DNA of 64,000 nucleotides from ZC4RG35 sp964388105 (GCA_964388105.1 CAYLYQ010000004.1:4835-68834), one strand, 5' to 3'; positions 16,017 to 24,200 are shown, counted from the stretch's first letter. The notes: generated from the letters alone by a model not told the origin. Made by a program: numbers and translations.

Positions 16017-16483
16017 GTGGCTCCTGCCTCAATCACCCCGGCCAACTCTACTGGTTCGTTGAAGAGGTGATGAATGTCCCCCTCCACCTCGTCCTGGACC
16101 GGCCCGATGGCGATCCCGAAGACGCCCTGCCCGCGGCGGAACACATCGACCAGCTCTTCCGGGTTGTGCGCCGCGTAGATGGTCTGTCCATCGCTGAGCA
16201 GCGTCACGTCGGCGAGCGGTCGGTCGGAGTCGAGTTGCTCTCGCAGGATCTCCACTGCGGAGCGGATCTTCTTGAGGCTCATGCCGGCGTCGAGCAGCCT
16301 CTTGATCACCTTGAGCTGGACGACGTCGGTGAAGGAGTAGAGGCGCTGAGAGCCGGAGCCGGAGGCGGCCTGAAGCGACGGAACCAGCAGATCGGTGCGA
16401 GCCCAATAGTCGAGCTGCCGGTAGGTGATCCCCACCAAGCTGCACACCTGCGGAGCGCGCAGCCCCGCGATTTCTTGCGTCAT
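16013..16483 (-). CDS. MerR-family transcriptional regulator (Rv1830-like)
   Basis: 156 residues. The winged helix-turn-helix spans about residues 8-78 (APQVCSLVGITYRQLDYWART, then RLYSFTDVVQLKVIKRLLDAG), followed by a dimerisation helix (LKKIRSAVEILREQL) and a C-terminal effector-like domain with no obvious metal-binding Cys. SD GGAGGACC before the ATG. A TTGACA promoter and a perfect inverted repeat lie upstream, which fits autoregulation. It corresponds in gene order to the second MerR next to the bifunctional nuclease in mycobacteria. Confidence 0.88.
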   Translation of the reverse strand: MTQEIAGLRAPQVCSLVGITYRQLDYWARTDLLVPSLQAASGSGSQRLYSFTDVVQLKVIKRLLDAGMSLKKIRSAVEILREQLDSDRPLADVTLLSDGQTIYAAHNPEELVDVFRRGQGVFGIAIGPVQDEVEGDIHHLFNEPVELAGVIEAGAT

Positions 16484-16506
16484 CGGTCCTCCACGGATTC
16501 CTCCGG

Positions 16507-16522
16507 GTTACACCAGTGTAAC
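16507..16522. promoter_or_regulatory. palindromic operator GTTACAC-N2-GTGTAAC upstream of merR
   Basis: Perfect 7-bp inverted repeat with a 2-nt centre, 24 nt upstream of the merR ATG and just downstream of the predicted transcription start. It is the likely binding site for the MerR protein or another dimeric regulator. I saw no second copy in the window. Confidence 0.65.
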
Positions 16523-16535
16523 TCGGCCCGGAGCA

Positions 16536-16564
16536 AGCTAACCGTCCCGACACGCCGATGTCAA
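16536..16564 (-). promoter_or_regulatory. sigma-70-type promoter of merR: TTGACA-N17-TTAGCT
   Basis: A consensus -35 (16559-16564) and a -10-like TTAGCT (16536-16541, or TAGCTT one base on) are 17-18 bp apart. This is the clearest two-box promoter in the window. The operator at 16507-16522 would lie at about +7 to +22. Confidence 0.6.
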
Positions 16565-16603
16565 CGCTTTCTGTGGAAAACCCTGTGGGCAGATTTCCCC
16601 GGG

Positions 16604-17116
16604 TCAGTCAGACGGGTCGTCGCCGAGAAAGTCCTCCACGGTGACATCCGACAGAAACTCACGGAACCTGGCCACCTCTTCCTCCTGGTCGACGGTGTCG
16701 TCGAGCAGGATCGCGGCCTCGTCGAGCACGGCGGCGAAGGCGAAGATCGGCGTCCCGGTGCGAACCGCCAGGGCAATGGCGTCCGACGGCCGCGAGGAGA
16801 CTTCCACGGTTCGCCCTTCGGTGTCGAAGGTGATGTCGGCGAAGAAGATCGAGTCCCTCATCTCCGAGATGACCACTTTCGAAGTGACACCCCCGAGCAC
16901 CTCGATCACCGACGTGAGGAGGTCATGGGTGAGGGGCCGGGGCGTGGTCACCTTCTCCAACGCGGTGGCGATGGCGGTCGCCTCGGGCGCCCCGATCCAG
17001 ATCGGCAGGTAGCGATCGCCTTCGAGCTCCTTGAGCAAGACGATCGGCTGGTTGGAGGGCAGTTCCAGTCGCACGTCGACCACCCGCATGGGGATCAAGG
17101 TGTCGTTGCCGTCCAT
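16604..17116 (-). CDS. bifunctional nuclease family protein (BFN, DUF151)
   Basis: 170 residues. Core BFN segments are MRVVDVRLELPSNQPIVLLKE, here read as MRVVDVRLELP and NQPIVLLKELEGDRYLPIWIG, then EATAIATALEK, PRPLTHDLL, and the C-terminal SRPSDAIALAVRTGTPIFA. An acidic C-terminal helix (DDTVDQEEEVARFREFL) follows. The family has been linked to nuclease activity in plants; its bacterial role is unsettled. The ATG follows a TAACCT box by exactly 6 nt. The mycobacterial counterpart is Rv1829 in the same neighbourhood. Confidence 0.88.
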   Translation of the reverse strand: MDGNDTLIPMRVVDVRLELPSNQPIVLLKELEGDRYLPIWIGAPEATAIATALEKVTTPRPLTHDLLTSVIEVLGGVTSKVVISEMRDSIFFADITFDTEGRTVEVSSRPSDAIALAVRTGTPIFAFAAVLDEAAILLDDTVDQEEEVARFREFLSDVTVEDFLGDDPSD

Positions 17117-17122
17117 ACGGCG

Positions 17123-17128
17123 AGGTTA
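17123..17128 (-). promoter_or_regulatory. -10 box TAACCT, leaderless promoter of the BFN gene
   Basis: TAACCT, then CGCCGT, then ATG at 17116; only 12 bases separate this gene from the hpt stop, so the box sits at the end of the preceding gene. Confidence 0.55.
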
Positions 17129-17719
17129 TCACCGGCCCGCCGGTGTCTCCCGGGCCTCGGCAAGGGCACGGGCGAGGAGTTTCGGCTCGTTCACGAACGC
17201 CTCGGCGTCGAGGAACGCCCACACCGACCCCAGGTTGCGGTACAGGCCTCGCCAGTCCAGTCCGTACCCCACCAGATACTCGTCGCCCACCTCGAAACCC
17301 CGGTACTCGATCTCGACGTCGGCGAGCCGCCGCCGCGCCTTGTCGAAGAGGCTGACGGTCGCCACGGAGGCGGCCCCGCGGTCCTCGATCATCCGGCGCA
17401 GCACCTTCAGTGTCAGGCCGGTGTCGATGATGTCCTCGACCAGGATCACGTGCCGATCGAAGACGGGCGTTGACAAGTCAAGGGCGATTCCGATCCGGCC
17501 GCTCTCGCCGAACCGATTGAGGAGCATGAAGTCGACCTCGGCCGGGATCGAGATCGCCCTGGCCAGGTCGGCCGCGAAGACGAACGAGCCCTTGAGCACC
17601 ACGACCAGGAGCGGGTCGCGCCCCTCGTAATCGGCGGCGATCGCAGCGCCCAGCTCGGCGACACGCGAGGCCAGGTCGTCGGAGGTGATCACCTCCGTGG
17701 CGAAGTCGAAGCTGGTCAC
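17129..17719 (-). CDS. hpt: hypoxanthine phosphoribosyltransferase
   Basis: 196 residues, type I phosphoribosyltransferase. The PPi-loop region is VLKGSFVFAADLARAI, the PRPP-binding motif is LVEDIIDTGLTL, then SLFDKARR and the flexible-region end VGYGLDWRGLYRNL. It salvages hypoxanthine and guanine to IMP and GMP. The start is GTG at 17719 in a GTGA overlap with dacA; the frame is open far upstream but that part is antisense-like noise over dacA. Confidence 0.92.
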   Translation of the reverse strand: MTSFDFATEVITSDDLASRVAELGAAIAADYEGRDPLLVVVLKGSFVFAADLARAISIPAEVDFMLLNRFGESGRIGIALDLSTPVFDRHVILVEDIIDTGLTLKVLRRMIEDRGAASVATVSLFDKARRRLADVEIEYRGFEVGDEYLVGYGLDWRGLYRNLGSVWAFLDAEAFVNEPKLLARALAEARETPAGR

Positions 17720-18834
17720 GAGCCGAACAGCCGGTCGAGCCAGTACACGAGGGCCTGAACCGGCCCGGTGGCGCCGTCCGGGACGCGGTTGGTCGTCACC
17801 GTGGGGGGTGGCGGCAGGTCGGGCAGTTCCTCGGGCTTGGTCGGGGCCTCTGCCAGGAGCCCCTCCCCCGCCATGTGAACCTGGGCCTCGACCGATGCCG
17901 TCAGCTCGATGGGGTCCGGACGCATGGTGAGGTGAGTCGGCTCGTATGCGAGGCCGGCGAGAACCCCGTACATCTGCAGCTTGTCGAACCCGTAATTGAA
18001 GAGGGCTGAGGCCGCGGTGAAGTGGCTGCGCCGCTCTTCGGTGCCCAGTACCACGGCGTAGAGCTCCCGGCCGTTCCGGGATGCCGACGCCACGAAGGTG
18101 AGCAGCGCCCGGTTGGTGAATCCGGTCTTGATCCCGTTGGTCCCGTCGTAGTCCTCGAGCATGAGGTTGGTCGAGCTCCCGATCCGGCGGGTGCCATCGG
18201 GAGCGTTCGGGAACACCATCATCCTGGCCCGCGCGATGTCGCGGAATGCCGGGTTCTGCATCGCAGCGACGGCGAGGGTGAGCATGTCTCGGGCAGTGGT
18301 CACATGGCCGTTCGCATCGAGCCCGTGGGGGTTGACGAAGTGGCTTCTCGTCATCCCCAGTTCGGCGGCCTTGGCGTTCATCATCGCGGCGAAGCCGTCT
18401 ACCGAGCCGCCCACGTGTTCGGCGATGGCCGTGGCGGCATCGTTCGCGGAGTGGATCATCGCGGCTTTGAGCAAGGAGTCCAGGGGCACCTGCTCCCCCG
18501 CTACGAGCTCGATCTCGCGCTCCCCCGTCGCTGCGGCGCGGCTGGAGATGGTGACCATGCTGTTCGGGTCGGCCTCTTCCAAGGCCACGAGCACCGTGAG
18601 GATCTTCGTGATCGACGCCGGCGCTCGCTGCTCGTCGGCGTTGCGCTCGGCGAGAACAACGCCGCCGGAAGCGTCGTAGAGGATCCAAGAGGCGACATCC
18701 AGGTTCGGGGGGCTGGGTTTGCCGTAGCCCTCCTGTCGGAAGCTCGGGAACGCCAGCGGAGCCCCGAGAGCCGGGGCGGCCAGGCCGAGAGCCAGGGACG
18801 CGGCGATCAATCCCGTTACGAGTCTCCTGGTCAC
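17716..18834 (-). CDS. dacA: D-alanyl-D-alanine carboxypeptidase (PBP5/DacA type)
   Basis: 372 residues. Signal peptide to about residue 25 (LVTGLIAASLALGLAAPALGA). Serine penicillin-binding motifs: ASITK with the nucleophile, HSAND as the SxN motif, and IKTGFTNRA as KTG. A C-terminal extension of about 90 residues, Pro-rich with an amphipathic end (ALVYWLDRLFG), may contact the membrane. It trims the terminal D-Ala of peptidoglycan stems in the wall. The start is GTG at 18834 in a GTGA overlap with the MerR gene. Confidence 0.9.
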   Translation of the reverse strand: MTRRLVTGLIAASLALGLAAPALGAPLAFPSFRQEGYGKPSPPNLDVASWILYDASGGVVLAERNADEQRAPASITKILTVLVALEEADPNSMVTISSRAAATGEREIELVAGEQVPLDSLLKAAMIHSANDAATAIAEHVGGSVDGFAAMMNAKAAELGMTRSHFVNPHGLDANGHVTTARDMLTLAVAAMQNPAFRDIARARMMVFPNAPDGTRRIGSSTNLMLEDYDGTNGIKTGFTNRALLTFVASASRNGRELYAVVLGTEERRSHFTAASALFNYGFDKLQMYGVLAGLAYEPTHLTMRPDPIELTASVEAQVHMAGEGLLAEAPTKPEELPDLPPPPTVTTNRVPDGATGPVQALVYWLDRLFGS

Positions 18835-19502
18835 GACAGCTGACGCCTGAGCTCGACGGTGAGCAGCGCCCGATGGATCACACGAATCGAATCCGAGCAC
18901 TCCGACAGCATCTCCCTGGCCTGCGAGCGGGCATCCGGGTTGGATGCCTTCATGAGCGGCGCAGCCATCTGGGTGAGGAGGTCGGACATTCGGTCCGCAG
19001 CGAGCTTCACGGACCTGAGGTGACGGGCCTCGAGGCCGTACTCCATGAGCCGCCGGGCCTCCGTCGCCACGATCACCGCTTCGGCCGGGTACACGGTGGT
19101 GCCTTCGACCGGCCTGACGAGCCCCGCGTCGTCGAGTTCCGCCAGCTGTGCCGGTGTCAGACCGGAGCGCTTCAAGACCGTTGCCTGGTCGACAGGCTCG
19201 CCGGTCTCCGTGAGCTCCTCGGAGTCGTCGTCGAACCCGTCGACGTCATCGCCCCTCTCCCACAGGGTGAGCTTGGACTTGATCACCTTCAGGGGCAGGA
19301 AATGGTCACGCTGCTGCTGGAGGATGAAGCGCAGACGGGCCAGGTCCGCCTTGTCGAACTGGCGGTACCCCGAGGACGTCCGGTTGGGGTCGATGAGGCC
19401 CTGGCTCTCGAGGAAGCGGATCTTCGAGACGGAGACGTCCGGGTAGTCGTCCCGAAGGAGGTTGATCACCTCCCCGATGCTCAGATCTCCCGTGTCAGCC
19501 AT
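18831..19502 (-). CDS. MerR-family regulator (Rv1828-like)
   Basis: 223 residues. N-terminal winged helix (LSIGEVINLLRDDYPDVSVS, then IRFLESQGLIDP and GYRQFDKADLARLRFIL), an acidic linker (DDVDGFDDDSEE), and a C-terminal domain beginning LKRSGLTPAQLAELDDAGLV that looks like a second helix-turn-helix-like module, as in mycobacterial Rv1828. The ATG at 19502 overlaps the garA end by 8 bases. Conserved order gcvH-garA-merR-bfn-merR supports the assignment. Confidence 0.87.
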   Translation of the reverse strand: MADTGDLSIGEVINLLRDDYPDVSVSKIRFLESQGLIDPNRTSSGYRQFDKADLARLRFILQQQRDHFLPLKVIKSKLTLWERGDDVDGFDDDSEELTETGEPVDQATVLKRSGLTPAQLAELDDAGLVRPVEGTTVYPAEAVIVATEARRLMEYGLEARHLRSVKLAADRMSDLLTQMAAPLMKASNPDARSQAREMLSECSDSIRVIHRALLTVELRRQLS

Positions 19503-19935
19503 CACCGTGGGCGACGATGAAGTTGAAGCGCCCGATGAGGACCTCGTCACCTGCGCGGAGCGTCGCCTGGTCCACGCGAACCTCGTTGACATAGGTTCCG
19601 TTTGTCGAGCCGCTGTCCTCGACGCGGATGGTGTCCGGGCTGGTCACGAACCGGCAGTGATGGCGGGAGACGGTCACGTCGTCGAGGAATATGTCGCTCT
19701 CGGGATGGCGGCCGACCGTGGTGTTCCCCTCGCGGAGCAGGTACGTGACCCCCATGCTCGGTCCCCGCTCCGAGACCAGGGCAAAGCCGCGAAGTCCACT
19801 GATGTTGGCGGCTTCTTCCCGGGTGAGCGGGGCACCGTCGCGCTCGCCGAGCGGCAGGAAGAAGACCGTGGGGTCGCTTTCGACCTGCACTTCAGGGTTG
19901 GGTGGCTTGGCCTCGGCCGGGCGCTCGTCGGTCAT
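19495..19935 (-). CDS. garA: FHA-domain protein, GarA-like
   Basis: 146 residues. The C-terminal FHA domain (about 55-142) has the phosphothreonine-binding residues in VGRHPESDIFLDD, VSRHHCRF and DSGSTNGTYVN. The N-terminal tail holds a Thr in ESDPTVFFLP, placed like the PknB/PknG phosphosite of mycobacterial GarA. There, unphosphorylated GarA controls 2-oxoglutarate-using enzymes; the same job is inferred here. A TAAGAT box lies 9 nt upstream of the ATG. It heads the unit garA-merR-dacA-hpt. Confidence 0.87.
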   Translation of the reverse strand: MTDERPAEAKPPNPEVQVESDPTVFFLPLGERDGAPLTREEAANISGLRGFALVSERGPSMGVTYLLREGNTTVGRHPESDIFLDDVTVSRHHCRFVTSPDTIRVEDSGSTNGTYVNEVRVDQATLRAGDEVLIGRFNFIVAHGDG

Positions 19936-19973
19936 GCCAGGGGAATCTTAGGTTGGCGCCCGGACTTGGCGGG

Positions 19974-20354
19974 CTATTCGGTCAGGTCGCGGTAGGCGGC
20001 TGCGTCGAGGAAGCCCTCCGCGCTGAAGCCATCGTCGAGGACCATCTCCAACAGCCAGCCCTCACCGTACGGCGAGTTGTTGACCAGGTCGGGTTGGGTC
20101 ACGACGGCATCGTTGACTGCGGCGACCGTCCCCGCTATCGGTGCGTAGACCTCCCCGACCGACTTCGTGCTCTCGATCTCCGCCATTAGGTCCCCGGAGG
20201 CGAAAGCCTTCTCGGTCGCAGGCAGCTCGACATAGACGACATCACCGAGTTGGTCTTGTGCGTAGTCGGTGATCCCGATCCGCACGCGTCCGTCGTCCAT
20301 CTGGCGAATCCACTCGTGCTCGTGGGTGTACAGGAGGTCTTCGGGAACTTCCAT
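19974..20354 (-). CDS. gcvH: glycine cleavage system H protein
   Basis: 126 residues, the usual length. The lipoyl-lysine lies in EIESTKSVGEVYAP and the N-terminus YTHEHEWIRQMDDG is typical. H protein carries the aminomethyl group on its lipoyl arm between the P, T and L proteins. An AAAGG ribosome-binding site precedes the ATG. It is next to garA, as in mycobacteria, and away from gcvT. Confidence 0.94.
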   Translation of the reverse strand: MEVPEDLLYTHEHEWIRQMDDGRVRIGITDYAQDQLGDVVYVELPATEKAFASGDLMAEIESTKSVGEVYAPIAGTVAAVNDAVVTQPDLVNNSPYGEGWLLEMVLDDGFSAEGFLDAAAYRDLTE

Positions 20355-20365
20355 CGGCCTTTTCT

Positions 20366-20938
20366 CTAGGGGTGCCGGGACTCTAGTTCGAGTCGGCGGG
20401 CGTCACCGACGTACTGGAACAACACGCCCCAGTACAGGGCCAGGCCGACCACTCCGAGGATCCACGCCACCGTAGTCATGAACCAGGTCGCAACCCCGGC
20501 GGCCGACAGGTAGAACGCGGGGATGACGCCGTAGAGGAGAAAGGTCGCCAACTTGCCCCAGTAGCGGACGGCGAGCACACCATGGCCTCGGGCGGCGAGA
20601 CGGGCCGCCACGACGGCCATCACTGCTTCCCTGACCAGCAGCGGTATGGCGATGACTGCCGGGACGACACCGGCGATGAGCCCTCCGATGACAGCAGATG
20701 CGATCATCAGGCGGTCCGCGACGGGGTCGAGTGCCTTACCGAGCTTCGAGACCTGGTTCAGTTTGCGGGCCAGGTAGCCGTCCACCCAGTCGGTCCAGCC
20801 GATTCCGAGGATCAGCCACGCGGCGACCACGACGTTGTCCCGGCCGACGAGTACCCACCAGAAGACGGCCACGCCGACGAGGCGGATGAACGTGACCAGG
20901 TTCGGGATGGTGAGGATGCGGTCCTCGTTCGAGGTCAC
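20366..20938 (-). CDS. pgsA: CDP-diacylglycerol-glycerol-3-phosphate phosphatidyltransferase
   Basis: 190 residues with several membrane helices. The CDP-alcohol phosphotransferase signature D-G-x2-A-R-x8-G-x3-D-x3-D is intact in DGYLARKLNQVSKLGKALD followed by PVAD (about residues 52-75). It makes phosphatidylglycerophosphate at the cytoplasmic membrane. The GTG start follows a TACCCT box by exactly 6 nt inside the 19-base gap to the solute-binding protein gene. Other CDP-alcohol transferases share the motif, so the acceptor is a strong but not certain call. Confidence 0.87.
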   Translation of the reverse strand: MTSNEDRILTIPNLVTFIRLVGVAVFWWVLVGRDNVVVAAWLILGIGWTDWVDGYLARKLNQVSKLGKALDPVADRLMIASAVIGGLIAGVVPAVIAIPLLVREAVMAVVAARLAARGHGVLAVRYWGKLATFLLYGVIPAFYLSAAGVATWFMTTVAWILGVVGLALYWGVLFQYVGDARRLELESRHP

Positions 20939-20944
20939 GGTCCG

Positions 20945-20950
20945 AGGGTA
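20945..20950 (-). promoter_or_regulatory. -10 box TACCCT, leaderless promoter of pgsA
   Basis: TACCCT, then CGGACC, then GTG at 20938. The whole promoter region overlaps the 3' end of the upstream gene. Confidence 0.55.
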
Positions 20951-20957
20951 GCCCCGG

Positions 20958-22697
20958 TCAGTCGGAGACCCTGGCCACGTCGGCGACGCCGCCGAGACGT
21001 CCCTGCAACCCTCCCAGAGTGGGACCGTATGCGAACGAAACGCGGTCCGATCGGTACACCTCGGTGATGGTTGCGTTCTCGAGCAGGAGGTATGGGAGGT
21101 CGGTCGCCAGGATCATCTCCATCTCCCACAGTGCCGAGCGGGCCGACTCGTGGTCGGTCGCCGACCGGTAACGGCCGAGAGCCTCGGCGAACGCCTCCGA
21201 GGCATATCCGGTGTTGTTGCCCTCCGCTCCGGCGGCGAACAGCGCTCGGTAGAAGTCCGGTCGGGCGGGGTTGCCGAGGGTCCAGCCCAGCATCGCCATG
21301 TCGTAGTGAAGGGTGCCGTTGTCGTCAGGAGTGAAAGCGAGGTCGAGGACGGTCTGGAAGTCCGTCTCCACCGGGCGGCAGTCGAACCCGATCCAGCCCA
21401 GCAGCTCGGCAATCTCCGCCGCCCGCTGCGGCCGTGCGGGGTCGTAGGAGTCGCCGGGGGTGAGGATGGTCAGGATCGGCGCCTCGACACCGCGGATGCG
21501 GAGACCACTGCCCGGCACACGCCGGCCGCCTTCGAGGCTGGGCGGGGTCTCCCAGGTGTAGCCCGCACCGGTGAGCAGTTCGATCGCGTCCGCCAGCGGG
21601 TCTTCGCTCTCGTAGAGCGAAGCGATGGAGCCGGCTGCGACCGGGTCGAACCAAGCCTCGTTGTCCGCAGCCACGAAGCTGAGTCCGGGGCCTTCGGCGA
21701 GAAGGGCCAGCGCCTGGCGGAAGGCCGGGTCGGACATCGGCTCCCGGGCGAGGTTGAACCCGAGGAACCGCACCGCGTTGGAGGGACTGGTCATGGTGGT
21801 CAATCCCGGCATGCCCTCCAGGGACGCCGCCTGCTCGGGGAGCAACCCGTTGGGCGAGAGCACGGTGTCGACTTCGGAGGCCACGAGGGCCTCCACCGCC
21901 ACACCGAGATCCGGGTAGACCCTGTACTCGACGATGTCTGGAGCCGACGGTCTGTTGCCTTTCGACACGACCCGATCCTCGGTCACTTCGACGATGGCGA
22001 GTGGTCCGCCTCCCACGTCTCCGTCGCCGGACAGGGCGTACAGGGCTTTGGCGTCCGACGCCCCGTGGTCGCGCCAGATGTGGGCAGGCATGACGGGGGC
22101 GGTGCCGGCGGCGTGCGGCCAGATTCTCAAGGAAGGAGGACCGGCGAAAGAGATCCGGAGTGTGTGTTCACCGATCGCCTCGACCATGGTGATTTCCGGA
22201 GGGAAGGACTGTGCCCAGCCTCCGCCGAGGCCCAGGGAGCGCACGGTCTCGAAAGTGAACGCATAGTCACCGGCGGTTATCGCTGCGCCGTCGCTCCACT
22301 TCAGGTTCTTTCGGAGGTTCACGTCGACGTGCCACCCCACATCGTCGACGGCTGGAGCGAACGCGCTGGCGAGATCCGGGACGAGGCGGTTGGTCGCCGG
22401 GTCGAGCCCGAAGAGGGCTGGCTTGGTCGGCCCGAGGATGTAGGCGTCCCACACCGACGGGCTTCCCCCGTAGAACGCCCAGAAGTTGTCCGTCTGGAGC
22501 CCGGCCAGGACACCGACTCGATAGTGGAAAGCGGGCACGGTGGTGGTCGTCGGCTCGTCGGCGCTCGTGCTGGTGGTGGGCTCAGGGGCAGCGACCTCGA
22601 CCGGCGTCTCCGGTGGTGCGGTGCTGAAAATGGCCGCGACGGCCACAAGCGCGAGAACACTGCTCGCGCCGAGGGCCCTCATCGTGCCTATCCGCAT
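20958..22697 (-). CDS. extracellular solute-binding protein, family 5 (peptide/nickel type)
   Basis: 579 residues. N-terminal hydrophobic segment (ALGASSVLALVAVAAIF) with no lipobox Cys, so secreted or anchored by an uncleaved helix; then a Thr/Ser-rich linker (PTTSTSADEPTTTTVP) and an SBP_bac_5 body (LVPDLASAF, LRKNLKWSDGAAITAGDYAF, LGFNLAREPMSDPAFRQAL). Such proteins deliver oligopeptides or metal chelates to ABC permeases; no permease or ATPase of that type is adjacent. The ATG at 22697 has GGGAGG 6 nt upstream; an in-frame TTG at 22718 is less likely. Confidence 0.87.
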   Translation of the reverse strand: MRIGTMRALGASSVLALVAVAAIFSTAPPETPVEVAAPEPTTSTSADEPTTTTVPAFHYRVGVLAGLQTDNFWAFYGGSPSVWDAYILGPTKPALFGLDPATNRLVPDLASAFAPAVDDVGWHVDVNLRKNLKWSDGAAITAGDYAFTFETVRSLGLGGGWAQSFPPEITMVEAIGEHTLRISFAGPPSLRIWPHAAGTAPVMPAHIWRDHGASDAKALYALSGDGDVGGGPLAIVEVTEDRVVSKGNRPSAPDIVEYRVYPDLGVAVEALVASEVDTVLSPNGLLPEQAASLEGMPGLTTMTSPSNAVRFLGFNLAREPMSDPAFRQALALLAEGPGLSFVAADNEAWFDPVAAGSIASLYESEDPLADAIELLTGAGYTWETPPSLEGGRRVPGSGLRIRGVEAPILTILTPGDSYDPARPQRAAEIAELLGWIGFDCRPVETDFQTVLDLAFTPDDNGTLHYDMAMLGWTLGNPARPDFYRALFAAGAEGNNTGYASEAFAEALGRYRSATDHESARSALWEMEMILATDLPYLLLENATITEVYRSDRVSFAYGPTLGGLQGRLGGVADVARVSD

Positions 22698-22777
22698 TCC
22701 ATACCTCCCGGTGGACAATCGGCAGATCCCGGGCGGCCCTGAAGGAACCGGGCCCTATCCGACGGCGTCCAAACGAC

Positions 22778-24121
22778 ATGAGAGGGAGCATGGCCCTGGC
22801 AGTTGTCGTCCTCCTGACCGTGGCGGCGTGTGGGACCGAGCCGGCCGGTCCGTCGGTAGTTGCGACGAGCTCATCGGTTCCGTCGTGTCAGGAGATCCCG
22901 AGGATCTCGGCCCCTCCAGACGCTTACGCGGGCTCTCCGATATACGTGGCCAACGAGATGCCGATCGAAGACGTCCAGGCCTGGGCCAGGTTGAAGCCCG
23001 GCTTCGAGTCGATCTGGATCGATCGGGAACGGAACGGATGGATCACGCTGGCCTTCCGCGAAGATGCGGCGGCTCGACAAGCGGAGGTCCGCGACGAGTT
23101 CCCCGGTGTGGGGGTGGTCGTGGTAGAGGTGCCCTGGACCATGGACGAGCTGCGTTCGTTGCAGGAACGTGTTCACACCGAGCTCGGGCCGATGATGGAG
23201 ATCGGCTCTGGCATTCTCGAAGACCGTGGTGTGGTGGAGATCGATGTCGCCGTCCTCACCGATGAGATCCGAGAAGCAGTGACCGACCGCTTCGGCGGCG
23301 AGAGGGTCTGTCTCGAAGGTGGCGATCCGGCTGACTTCCCGCCGCCAGGTCCTCAGCCGCAAAAAGGCGAAGGTTGGCGACTGCTCGTCAACGAGGCGCA
23401 GGTCGGGTGGCCATACCGGACCGGTATCGCCACCGACCCGGAGAGCTTGAGAGCCCTGTGGGGGGAGATCGGGCTCGGTCAGCCCCCACCCGAGGTGGAC
23501 TTCGGGGCCGAGGTCGTGGTCTGGTTCGGCGCCGTGTTCGGAAGCAGCTGCCCAGATCTGAGACTCGACGACGTGGTCGTCGAAGGCGATCTCGTCTATC
23601 CCCTGATAGTGCTCGCCACGCCTCACCTCGCGTGCACCGACGACGCCAACCCCATGGCCTTCGTCGTGGCCGTCGAACGGTCGATGCTCCCCGTGGGGAG
23701 GTTCACGATCCAGCTCGGTCCCGAGGGCCCACCCTCCGGCGCCTCGGAAGAGAGAACGATCGTCGACGCAAACCTGACCATTCCCGGCGCCGTGGCTGGA
23801 CCGGATCAGGTGGGGCCCGATCCCGCTCTCCCCCGACCGCCGGAGGTGGCCTCGGGCGACTACCTCGAGCCAGGATTCGCAACAGGCCCGTATCACCTCT
23901 ACGCCCATTGCGGAATCGAGTGGCTGGGTGTGTTCAACGACTTCACCTGGCGCACCGATGAGGCCATGCCGGACGAGTGGTCTGCACTGATGACCTCGGA
24001 CCAGACCATCGACGTCGAGTTGCTGTTGCTGACCGATCCCGAACCGGTCATCGAAGCGACTGCCGGCGGCGTGACCGTGACCTATCGGGTGACCGACCGG
24101 GCAGCTCCGGGCTGCGATTGA
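22778..24121 (+). CDS. putative lipoprotein, unknown function
   Basis: 447 residues. Signal peptide with lipobox (MALAVVVLLTVAACGTE; Cys-18), then a short Ser/Val-rich linker. The mature part seems to have two modules joined by a Pro-rich stretch (PPPGPQPQKGEG): about residues 45-185, with alternating strands and helices, and about 200-447, with several Cys that could form disulfides. I recognise no family or active site. It is divergent from the solute-binding protein with 80 bases between, and convergent with tRNA-Pro. It is one of few plus-strand genes in this half of the window. Confidence 0.75.
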   Translation: MRGSMALAVVVLLTVAACGTEPAGPSVVATSSSVPSCQEIPRISAPPDAYAGSPIYVANEMPIEDVQAWARLKPGFESIWIDRERNGWITLAFREDAAARQAEVRDEFPGVGVVVVEVPWTMDELRSLQERVHTELGPMMEIGSGILEDRGVVEIDVAVLTDEIREAVTDRFGGERVCLEGGDPADFPPPGPQPQKGEGWRLLVNEAQVGWPYRTGIATDPESLRALWGEIGLGQPPPEVDFGAEVVVWFGAVFGSSCPDLRLDDVVVEGDLVYPLIVLATPHLACTDDANPMAFVVAVERSMLPVGRFTIQLGPEGPPSGASEERTIVDANLTIPGAVAGPDQVGPDPALPRPPEVASGDYLEPGFATGPYHLYAHCGIEWLGVFNDFTWRTDEAMPDEWSALMTSDQTIDVELLLLTDPEPVIEATAGGVTVTYRVTDRAAPGCD

Positions 24122-24150
24122 GGTCGAGCGGGCGTTGACCCGGAAGCGCA

Positions 24151-24193
24151 GAAACCCCAACGACCACCGGCACAGTCGCCTGTGGTCATTGGG
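24151..24193 (-). terminator. stem-loop downstream of tRNA-Pro
   Basis: A 12-bp stem (24156-24167 with 24182-24193; one G-U pair on the minus strand, one mismatch on the plus strand) is followed on the minus strand by GGTTTC. The wobble pairing indicates it serves the tRNA transcript; it might also stop plus-strand reads from the lipoprotein gene. Confidence 0.6.
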
Positions 24194-24200
24194 CTCTCGG

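Noticed and set aside
16067..17473. 468-codon plus-strand frame
   Set aside because: Crosses antisense over merR, the BFN gene and hpt, which are all clear families.
21150..22742. 530-codon plus-strand frame
   Set aside because: Antisense shadow of the solute-binding protein; high GC makes long spurious frames common.
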